From Nocardia africana NBRC 100379 (GTDB lineage Bacteria > Actinomycetota > Actinomycetes > Mycobacteriales > Mycobacteriaceae), in contig NZ_BDAV01000005.1 of assembly GCF_001612635.1 (NCBI RefSeq), positions 372,001 through 436,000 on the forward strand: a stretch of DNA of 64,000 nucleotides, in the 5' to 3' direction. Under the pieces are notes generated by a model that was not told where the DNA came from, ran no database searches, and saw only the letters and a program-made list of their open reading frames with translations. A program made the translations under genes and the position numbers. Shown piece after piece: positions 57,577 to 64,000 of this stretch. Each line of letters starts with the position of its first letter. The stretch's first letter is position 1.

Positions 57577-59695
57577 GGCCGGCCGCCGCTTCCTCGGCAC
57601 GACTGAGTCCGCACAATCCGATCAGATCTTCGTGCAGTTCGAACCACACGGTGTGGTAGCTGTCCATGATCGGCCGCGCCACCCAGGCGTGATCACCGCC
57701 GGCGATCCGCTCGACGGCCGTCTCCAGCCGCTCGCGGTACCGGGCCAACCGCGGCGCGATCGATCCCAGCCGCTCGGCCAGCGGCCGCACCCGGGTGTGC
57801 AGATCGGTGAGCCGGTCCAGCACCGCCGCATCGTAATCGGCGTCGCCGTGGTCGTTGGGCGTGGCCGCGTCCTTCATCTGCCACGCGGTCACGATCTCCT
57901 TCAGCTCCGCATTGACGACACAGAAGTCCTCGTAGGCCGCGGCCATGGCGGCGGTGTCGACCTCGCCTCGTTCGGCGGTCAGCAACTCGGCCAGGCGATG
58001 TCGCCCGTCGGGCGTCAACCGCACACCGGCCGGGGTGTCGGCGCACAAGCCGCCTGCCACCAGATCCGCACACCGTGCGCTCACCTCGTCCACGTCACCG
58101 CCCAGGCTGGCGGCCACCGCGTCACCGCGCACCCGGCCCTTCACCCCGATCAGTCGCAGCAGTTCCAGCTCGCTCACGGTACGGGAAACAGGCTGTGCCA
58201 CAGCCACTTCCGCCGCACCGTCCAGCGCCCCGGCGAGTTCGCCGGGCGCTACTCCCGCCCATTCGGCGAGCATGCGCACATCGTCGAGGACCGCGCCGTC
58301 CACCTCGCCACCGGCGACCTCGCCCGCCCACACCACACCGGCGCCGCCGTCGACGGTGACACTGCGCCCCGCCAGCGCGTCCACGACACCCGGCCCGCAT
58401 CCGACGACACACGGCCGCCCGAGTTCCCGGCTCACCAGAGCCGCATGCGAGGTGGTGCCACCCAGTTCGGTGACCACCGCTCGGGCCGCGATCATGCCGG
58501 GCAGATCATCGGGACTGGTCGTCGGCCGGACGAGGACGACGTTCTCCCCCGCCGCCGCGCGCGCCTCCGCCTCGTCGGGGTCGGTGACCACGATGCCGAA
58601 AGCCAAACCCGGACAGGCGGATTCGCCCCGTGCCAGCGCTTCGCCCGCATCCGCCGCCGTAGTCGCGGGCTGCAGCACGGCGCGGATCTGGTCGGCCCCG
58701 ACCCGCTGCAACGCCTCCGCCGGGGTGATCAGCCCTTCCTCCGCCATCGCCACCGCGGCCCGCACCGCCGCCCGCGCCGAGCGCTTGGCCGGACGCGACT
58801 GCAGCATCCACAGCGTGCCGGATTCCACGGTGAATTCGATGTCCTGGATATCGCGCCCGTCGCGTTCGAGCAGTGCCGCGGCGGCGATCAGCCGATCGTG
58901 CACCTGGGGCTGGGTGGCGGCGAGGTCGCTCAGCGGCCGCGGGGTGGTGCGGCCGGACACCACGTCCTCGCCCTGTCCGCCGACCAGCCATTCGCCGTAG
59001 GCCGGCCCGTCGCCGGTGTTCGGGTTGCGGCTGAACAGCACGCCTGTCCCGGACGCCTCGTCGAGGTTGCCGAACACCATCGCCTGCACGGTGACCGCGG
59101 TGCCGAGGTCGTCGGATACGCCGCGGTTGCGCCGATACGCCTTGGCGCGCACCGAATCCCACGACCGGAACACCGCGGTGATCGCCGCGCGCAGCTGTTC
59201 CCACGGGTCCGCCGGCACCACGCCGTCGGGTGTCTGCAGCACCGTCTCGCGATACTGCGCCCGGAAGCGCCGATGCGTGTCGGCGGCATAGCCGGCGCTG
59301 CCGGTCGCCGCGGCGAGCGCTTCTTCGACGCCGTCGTTGATGCCGAGGTTGAGGACGGTGTCCATCATGCCGGGCATGCTCACGGCCGCGCCCGAGCGCA
59401 CGGAGACCAGCAGCGGCCGGCGGATCGAGCCGAAGGTGCGGCCGGTGCCGTGCTCGAGCATGGCGACGCCGTCGCAGACCGCCTGCCAGATGTCGTCGGC
59501 GATCGCGCCCCGCTCGGTGAAATCACGCCACGCGTCGGTGGTGAGCACGAATGCCGGCGGCACCGGCAGCCCGAGTCCGCGCATGTGGTTGATACTCCAG
59601 GCCTTGCCGCCGATCCGGTCCCGCGACAACGGGCAGTCGCCGTCCAGTCCGACGACGGTCTCGGATCGTTGGGCCAGCTCCGCACCCGCGGTCAT
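57566..59695 (-). CDS. Pyruvate phosphate dikinase-like protein without the PEP/pyruvate barrel
   Basis: The 709-aa protein has the PPDK N-terminal ATP-grasp domain with LGGK-type start (DRIGGKAWSINHMRGLGLPV), VSVRSGAAVSMPGMMDTVLN and GVLFSRNPNTGDG. A central phosphohistidine domain follows; the phospho-acceptor is His417 in LGGTTSHAALVSRE. Where PPDK has its C-terminal TIM barrel for PEP/pyruvate, this protein instead has an all-helical region of about 250 residues (DDVRMLAEWAGVAPGELAG, LAELLTAERGEVDTAAMA). It therefore cannot be a full PPDK; truncated relatives are known in mycobacteria. The acceptor of the phosphate is unknown. ATG 59695 has AAGGAG 4 nt upstream. The open frame reaches 60079 as antisense of the ligase gene. 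Confidence 0.85.
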   Translation of the reverse strand: MTAGAELAQRSETVVGLDGDCPLSRDRIGGKAWSINHMRGLGLPVPPAFVLTTDAWRDFTERGAIADDIWQAVCDGVAMLEHGTGRTFGSIRRPLLVSVRSGAAVSMPGMMDTVLNLGINDGVEEALAAATGSAGYAADTHRRFRAQYRETVLQTPDGVVPADPWEQLRAAITAVFRSWDSVRAKAYRRNRGVSDDLGTAVTVQAMVFGNLDEASGTGVLFSRNPNTGDGPAYGEWLVGGQGEDVVSGRTTPRPLSDLAATQPQVHDRLIAAAALLERDGRDIQDIEFTVESGTLWMLQSRPAKRSARAAVRAAVAMAEEGLITPAEALQRVGADQIRAVLQPATTAADAGEALARGESACPGLAFGIVVTDPDEAEARAAAGENVVLVRPTTSPDDLPGMIAARAVVTELGGTTSHAALVSRELGRPCVVGCGPGVVDALAGRSVTVDGGAGVVWAGEVAGGEVDGAVLDDVRMLAEWAGVAPGELAGALDGAAEVAVAQPVSRTVSELELLRLIGVKGRVRGDAVAASLGGDVDEVSARCADLVAGGLCADTPAGVRLTPDGRHRLAELLTAERGEVDTAAMAAAYEDFCVVNAELKEIVTAWQMKDAATPNDHGDADYDAAVLDRLTDLHTRVRPLAERLGSIAPRLARYRERLETAVERIAGGDHAWVARPIMDSYHTVWFELHEDLIGLCGLSRAEEAAAGRAE

Positions 59696-59965
59696 GTCAC
59701 TCCTTCGGTCCATCCATCGGGGCGTCGAACCCCCTGCCGCCCCGGTCATCCTTCGAGAGTGCCGTTCGACCGTCCTCGGCCAGTAGCGATGGTCCCGCTC
59801 AGCGGATGCGGGAATCAACGGCGCGCCCGCCGTACCACTGACCGGGACTGGTGGTGTGCGGACGGCCTGCGCGGCGGCCGCCTGCGGCACCATGGGCCCT
59901 GGACCGCCCGAACGGCGGCAAGGTGTGTTCCAGTGTGTATCCGGACAGCGATGGTGTGCGAAGAG

Positions 59966-61654
59966 ATGACGGCGGAGCCCGTGACGATTCCGGCTCTGGT
60001 TTCCGAACAGGCACGCCGGAACGGGTCGACCGTCGCGATCGTCGAGGGCCGCACCCGCCTCACCTATGCCGGCCTCCACGCCGAGGCGCTACGCGTGACC
60101 CGCGCGGCGATGGCCTGCGGGGTGGGCGCCGGGGATCGAGTCGCGATCTGGGCGCCCAACAGCGCCCGCTGGATCGTGACCGCCGTGGGCCTGCTCGGCG
60201 CGGGCGCCACCCTGGTGCCGATCGGCACCCGGCTGCGTGGGCCGGAGGCCGCGGCGCTGTTGCGCCGCACCCGATGCCGTGGCCTGTTCACGGTGCGCGG
60301 GTTCCTGGGAATCGACTATCCGAGCCTGCTGACGGATCAGGACGAGCTGCCGGATCTCGCATTCACGGTCCTGTTGTCCGATACGCACGCAATGGACGGA
60401 AGCGCCGCACCCACATCGAACTTGGGCAACGATGAGGAACCTACCGCCGCGGCCGAGTCGGTCACCGGCTCGGGGCAGCGGCACGAGCCCCGGGGATGGG
60501 CTGCCCGTGCGCACGATCGACGCGACGGCGTGCCGATCGGCTGGCGGGACTTCATCGCCGAGGCCGAGCGAACAGAGCCGTCGGATGCCGAAGCACGAAC
60601 GGCCGCAATCCCTTCCGATGCGATCAGCGACATCCTGTTCACCTCCGGCACGACAGGTTCGCCCAAAGGGGTGCTGACCAGCCACCGGCAAACTCTGACC
60701 GTCCTGGACCGGTGGGCGAGCGCCGTCACCCTCCGACACGGTGATCGCTGCCTCCTGGTCAATCCGTTCTCGCACACTTTCGGATACAAGGCGGGCATCG
60801 TGGCGTGCCTGTTGCGGGCGGCCACCATGTTCCCCGTGGCGGTATTCGATCCGAGGGCGGTGGCGGATCTGCTGGCCTCGGAGCGGATCACCGTACTCGC
60901 CGGTCCCCCGACGGTTTTCACCGATCTGCTCGCGGTGGGGCGGTCGTACCCGCAGCTGCGACTGGCCGGCACCGGCGGGACGGCGATTCCCGCGGAACTG
61001 ATCACCCGGATCGGCGCCGGCCTCGGAGCCGATCAGGTGTTCACCGCCTACGGTCTCACCGAATCGGTCGGCGTGGTCGCGGTCTGCCCGCCCGGTACGG
61101 ATATCGAGCGCACCGCGCACACCGTGGGCAAGGCGTTGCCGGGCAGCGAGATTCGCATCCTGGGCACCGACGGCCGCGAGGTGCCGGCCGGCACGCCGGG
61201 CCGGATCGTGGTGCGCGGACCGAATGTGATGGGCGGATATCTCGACGACCCGGACGCCACTGCCGCCGCCGTCGATCCGCGGGGCTGGCTGCATACCGGT
61301 GACGTCGGCACCCTCGACGCCGACGGCTACCTGCGGGTCACCGATCGGGTCGAGGATATGTTCATCGTCGGCGGGTTCAACGTCTCTCCGGCCGAGGTCG
61401 AACAGACGTTGCGGGGCTATCCGGGGATCGCCGAGGTCGCAGTCGTCGGCGTACCCGACGAGCGCCTCGGAGAGGTCGGCGCCGCCTTCGTGGTTCCCGC
61501 CGGGACGGCGCCGTTCGACGCGGACGATCTGCTCGCGTGGTGTCGCACCCGCTTGGCCGGGTACAAGATCCCGCGCACGGTGCGGATACTCGACCGGTTG
61601 CCCCGCACTACGGCGGGGAAGGTGCGAAAACGTGAATTACGTTGTGCGCACTGA
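59966..61654 (+). CDS. FadD3-like acyl-CoA synthetase (AMP-forming)
   Basis: The 562-aa adenylating enzyme has SDILFTSGTTGSPKGVLTS (P-loop), the AYGLTESVG-type motif, GRIVVRGPNVMGGYLDDP, the hinge and aspartate in GWLHTGDVGTLDADGYLRV and the catalytic lysine in RTTAGKVRKREL. It most resembles FadD3, which activates the propionate side of the steroid C/D-ring fragment (HIP) with CoA. An insertion of about 55 residues, acidic and disordered (SDTHAMDGSAAPTSNLG and on), lies before the P-loop and is absent from the usual 500-aa enzymes. ATG 59966 or 59951 may be the start; sites are weak. It diverges from the ppdK-like gene and meets the SDR operon at a terminator. Confidence 0.85.
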   Translation: MTAEPVTIPALVSEQARRNGSTVAIVEGRTRLTYAGLHAEALRVTRAAMACGVGAGDRVAIWAPNSARWIVTAVGLLGAGATLVPIGTRLRGPEAAALLRRTRCRGLFTVRGFLGIDYPSLLTDQDELPDLAFTVLLSDTHAMDGSAAPTSNLGNDEEPTAAAESVTGSGQRHEPRGWAARAHDRRDGVPIGWRDFIAEAERTEPSDAEARTAAIPSDAISDILFTSGTTGSPKGVLTSHRQTLTVLDRWASAVTLRHGDRCLLVNPFSHTFGYKAGIVACLLRAATMFPVAVFDPRAVADLLASERITVLAGPPTVFTDLLAVGRSYPQLRLAGTGGTAIPAELITRIGAGLGADQVFTAYGLTESVGVVAVCPPGTDIERTAHTVGKALPGSEIRILGTDGREVPAGTPGRIVVRGPNVMGGYLDDPDATAAAVDPRGWLHTGDVGTLDADGYLRVTDRVEDMFIVGGFNVSPAEVEQTLRGYPGIAEVAVVGVPDERLGEVGAAFVVPAGTAPFDADDLLAWCRTRLAGYKIPRTVRILDRLPRTTAGKVRKRELRCAH

Positions 61655-61665
61655 CGTTCAACTCA

Positions 61666-61697
61666 CCGGGCCGGTGATGGCGCGATCACCGGCCCGG
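61666..61697. terminator. Bidirectional terminator, 13-bp perfect stem
   Basis: CCGGGCCGGTGAT (61666-61678) pairs perfectly with ATCACCGGCCCGG (61685-61697) around GGCGCG. It fills the 54-bp gap between the convergent ligase and SDR genes. Confidence 0.78.
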
Positions 61698-61708
61698 CCG
61701 CGAGTGGC

Positions 61709-62530
61709 CTACTTGCTGACCTCGTTGCGCATCTGCGCGGTGAGGATCTTCTGATAGCCGGAGCCGAAGATGCGCGGCAGCAGGTCGATCATCCGGGCGT
61801 CGTTGCCGATCAGCACCTTCGCCTTGTCCTTGCGGATGCCGTCGACGATCGCCTTGGCGGCCTGCTCCGGACTGGTCTTGGCGAGCCGGTCGAAGTTGGC
61901 GGCCAGCGCATCGCGATCCCGGGTGGCGCCCGCGCGCGCCTTCCACGCGATCTCGGTCTGGATCATGCCGGGATGGACGCAGCTCACTGCGACGTTGTGC
62001 CCGGCGATCTTCATTTCCTGGCGCAGCGCGTCGGTGAAGCCCCGGATCGCGAACTTGGTCGCGTTGTAGGCGCCCTGGGTCGGGCATGCGGCCAGGCCGA
62101 ACATGCTCGACACATTGACGATCGCGCCGTCACCGGACGCGATCACGTGCGGCAGAAAGGCTTTCGTCCCGTAGGCCACGCCCCAGAAGTTGATGTTGAC
62201 GATCCATTCGAAGTCGTCCCAGCTGACCTCTTCGGTGCTGGCGGTCAGCGACACACCCGCGTTGTTGACCACGATGTTCACCCCGCCGAAATCGCCCGCC
62301 ACCTGGTCGGCATGGGCGTACACCGCGTCGCGGTCGGTAACGTCGAGCCGGTAGGCGCGGGCGTGGGCGCCCTTCTTCTCGCACAGCGCGGCGGTCTCGG
62401 CGACATTGTCGATATTGCGGCCGGACAGGGCCAGGCGAGCGCCGTGGCCGGCCAGCTCCAAGGCCAGCGCGCGGCCGATGCCGGCACCGGCGCCGGTGAT
62501 GACGGCGGTCTTACCTGCGAAATTCTTCAC
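61709..62530 (-). CDS. Short-chain dehydrogenase/reductase (hydroxysteroid type possible), copy 1
   Basis: The 273-aa SDR has the cofactor motif TGAGAGIGRALALELAG, the NNAG motif in NIVVNNAGVSLTAS, Ser in NVSSMFGLAACPTQ, and Tyr/Lys in YNATKFAI. The extended C-terminus (LAKTSPEQAAKAIVDGIRKD) matches actinobacterial SDRs often linked to lipid or steroid metabolism. Arg after the second glycine region (SGRNID) favours NADP(H). GTG 62530 is chosen because AAAGGA lies 8 nt upstream; no ATG is near. It is the last gene of the kstD-SDR-SDR operon, 17 nt after the previous stop. Confidence 0.9.
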   Translation of the reverse strand: MKNFAGKTAVITGAGAGIGRALALELAGHGARLALSGRNIDNVAETAALCEKKGAHARAYRLDVTDRDAVYAHADQVAGDFGGVNIVVNNAGVSLTASTEEVSWDDFEWIVNINFWGVAYGTKAFLPHVIASGDGAIVNVSSMFGLAACPTQGAYNATKFAIRGFTDALRQEMKIAGHNVAVSCVHPGMIQTEIAWKARAGATRDRDALAANFDRLAKTSPEQAAKAIVDGIRKDKAKVLIGNDARMIDLLPRIFGSGYQKILTAQMRNEVSK

Positions 62531-62547
62531 CGCGGAAATCCTTTGTG

Positions 62548-63279
62548 TCAGTGGGAGGTGAATCCGCCGTCGGCGACGAATTCCGAACCGGTGCTGTAAC
62601 CGGACTCGTCGGAGATGAGGAACAGCACAAGATTCGCCAATTCCTCGGGGGTGCCGGGACGTGCCAGCGGCTGATCGTGGAACATCGAATTCGACCGCGC
62701 CGAATCGGTGGTCATCTCGGTCATGACCACACCGGGATGCACCGAGTTGACGCGAATCCCCATGGGCCCGAACTCTTGTGCCGCGGTTTTGGTCATGCCG
62801 CGCACCGCCCATTTGGAGGCGGTGTAGCCGAGGATGTTGGAGAAGCCGATGATGCCGCCGACCGAGGAGATGTTCACGATCGACCCGCCACCGGCACGTC
62901 GCATCGATCCGACGACGGCCTTCATGCCCAGGAAGACACCGACCTGATTGACGTCGATCACCTTGCGGTAGTCCGCTTCGGCGAGCGTTTCGATCGGATC
63001 CACGTGCACGATTCCGGCATTGTTGACCAGTCCGGACACCGGCCCGAACGCCGATTCCGCCTGCGCCACAACGTCGTTCCACGCGGATTCGTCGGTCACG
63101 TCGTGAGTGACGAACAATGCCGCATCACCCAGCCGTGCGGCGGTCCGCTGACCGTCCTCCGCCAGCACATCGGTGATCACGACGGAAGCGCCCTCGGAGA
63201 CGAGCCGCTGCGCGAACGCCGCACCCATTCCCCGCGCCCCGCCGGTGACGACGACCGTTTTACCGTCGATCCTGCCCAT
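62548..63279 (-). CDS. Short-chain dehydrogenase/reductase of the 3alpha/20beta-hydroxysteroid dehydrogenase type, copy 2
   Basis: The 243-aa SDR carries TGGARGMGAAFAQRL, the acidic residue after beta-2 (VVITDVLAEDG) that favours NAD(H), GLVNNAGIVHV, NISSVGGIIGFS and YTASKWAVRGM. The ending TGSEFVADGGFTSH is typical for classical SDRs. Sequence style matches FabG3/3alpha,20beta-hydroxysteroid dehydrogenases, which oxidise steroid hydroxyls. ATG 63279 has AGGAG 5 nt upstream; the overlapping GTG at 63285 would be coupled to the kstD stop (GTGA) but has a poorer site. It sits directly after the KstD gene, and a hydroxysteroid-to-ketosteroid step would feed that enzyme. Confidence 0.9.
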   Translation of the reverse strand: MGRIDGKTVVVTGGARGMGAAFAQRLVSEGASVVITDVLAEDGQRTAARLGDAALFVTHDVTDESAWNDVVAQAESAFGPVSGLVNNAGIVHVDPIETLAEADYRKVIDVNQVGVFLGMKAVVGSMRRAGGGSIVNISSVGGIIGFSNILGYTASKWAVRGMTKTAAQEFGPMGIRVNSVHPGVVMTEMTTDSARSNSMFHDQPLARPGTPEELANLVLFLISDESGYSTGSEFVADGGFTSH

Positions 63280-63281
63280 GG

Positions 63282-64000
63282 TCACTCCTGTCCCGTGCGC
63301 GCGGCCGTCTTGCGGCCGTTGCTCGCCCGCTTCGGCGCTGATACGACGGCCTGCGGTTCGCGCTCGTCGGCGAGGTGGTTGGCGGCGATGTACCCGAAGA
63401 CCATGGCGGGTCCGATCGTCGCTCCCGCACCCGCGTAGTCGTTACCCATGACCGAGGCCGAATTGTTGCCCGCCGCATACAAACCCGCGATCGGCGCGTT
63501 CTGGTCATCGAGCACGCGGGCATATTCGTCGGTGCACAGCCCGCCCTTGGTGCCCAGGTCGCCGGGCACCATTTCGACCGCGTAGAACGGTCCTCTTTCC
63601 AGCGGCGCCAGACACGGATTCGGCTGCACGGTGGGGTCGCCGTAATACCGGTCGTAGGCGGAATCGCCGCGACCGTAATCCTCGTCGCGCCCGCTGCGGG
63701 CGAAGCCGTTGAAGCGCTGCACCGTGGCTGCCAAGGCCGCCGCGGGAACACCGATCGTGTTCGCCAGCTGCTCGAGCGTATCGGCCTGGGTGATGATCCC
63801 GGCGTCGAGATACTTCTGCGGAATCGGGCGCTTCGGGAAGTTGCCCAGGAACAGATACCGGTCGCGGAAGGTCTGATCCATGATGAAGTACGCCGGGATG
63901 TGGTCCACGCCCGCGGCCTGCTGCTCGTACATGGTGTGCACGACGTTCACATACGGGGCCGATTCGTTGACGAACCGCTCCCCCGCGTGATTGACCATGA
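63282..64000 (-). CDS. kstD: 3-ketosteroid delta1-dehydrogenase-type flavoprotein, C-terminal part (continues past the window)
   Basis: The frame is open to the window end at 64000, so only the C-terminal 239 residues or so are seen. They include the FAD/substrate segments NHAGERFVNESAPYVNVVH, GTKGGLCTDEYARVL and the KstD-like finish GLYAAGNNSASVMGNDYAGA followed by TIGPAMVFGYIAANHLA. KstD adds a C1-C2 double bond to the A ring, the step that together with KshAB opens ring B. A basic, Arg/Lys-rich tail follows the domain. It is the first visible gene of an operon with two SDRs. The flavin-binding N-terminus lies outside, so completeness cannot be judged. Confidence 0.82.
   Translation of the reverse strand, partial: MVNHAGERFVNESAPYVNVVHTMYEQQAAGVDHIPAYFIMDQTFRDRYLFLGNFPKRPIPQKYLDAGIITQADTLEQLANTIGVPAAALAATVQRFNGFARSGRDEDYGRGDSAYDRYYGDPTVQPNPCLAPLERGPFYAVEMVPGDLGTKGGLCTDEYARVLDDQNAPIAGLYAAGNNSASVMGNDYAGAGATIGPAMVFGYIAANHLADEREPQAVVSAPKRASNGRKTAARTGQE

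Noticed and set aside
57371..59950. Upstream open extension of the FadD3-like frame by more than 800 codons
   Set aside because: It runs antisense through the ppdK-like and phosphatase genes and has no family similarity; the ligase fold begins only near 59966.

Overview
The window is a GC-rich (about 70% by eye) stretch of an actinobacterial chromosome. Gene content and order point to the Mycobacteriales, most likely Nocardia or a close relative. The left half keeps the gene order of the M. tuberculosis block from subI through lepA, rpsT, holA, comEC, comEA, degV, octT, gpgP, rsfS and nadD to moxR and proA. The M. tuberculosis eis gene is missing between comEA and degV. The genus call is inference from synteny and family content, not from a marker comparison.

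Layout. 1-2.4 kb: end of a sulfate ABC transporter operon (cysT edge, sulfate-binding lipoprotein) and three small genes, one coding a 25-residue membrane peptide. 2.5-4.5 kb: a GH15 trehalase-like enzyme. 4.6-8.8 kb: a two-gene operon of an IniB-like low-complexity protein and a dynamin-like GTPase with an altered Walker A motif. 9.1-26.6 kb: housekeeping block. It holds lepA (no canonical start codon), a PemK/MazF-like protein, rpsT, a PI-PLC lipoprotein, comEA-comEC-holA, degV, the methylglucose lipopolysaccharide genes octT and gpgP, rsfS, nadD, a VWA/MoxR pair and proA. 26.7-32.2 kb: accessory genes, including an MFS pump, ribokinase and a TetR regulator facing an unusual Old Yellow Enzyme-Ddn fusion across two operator palindromes.

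32-46 kb carries a steroid or steroid-like ring-degradation module: hsaB, kshA, a 79-aa cysteine protein, kshB and hsaC in one operon, then hsaA and hsaD. Mixed in are IclR, PadR and LuxR regulators, RibBA and an F420-dependent oxidoreductase. 46-64 kb continues the theme. It has two KstD-like flavoproteins, two hydroxysteroid-type SDRs, a FadD3-like acyl-CoA ligase and two PEP-synthase/PPDK-related phosphohistidine proteins (one fused to an NAD(P)-binding domain and lacking an ATP-grasp domain). It also has two tyrosine phosphatases, an MFS pump with two GlxA-type regulators, an isochorismatase, a cold-shock protein and a thioredoxin.

Together the right half can be read as a catabolic island. 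KstD and KshAB would open ring B (9,10-seco step), HsaAB would hydroxylate ring A, HsaC would cleave it, HsaD would hydrolyse the product, and FadD3-like and SDR enzymes would handle the remaining fragments or hydroxyl groups. The sequence does not show whether the substrate is cholesterol, a bile acid or another polycyclic compound. No mce4, side-chain beta-oxidation genes or intergenic KstR-type boxes were seen, so this looks like a secondary, locally regulated module. No tRNA, rRNA, IS element, prophage or CRISPR array was found.
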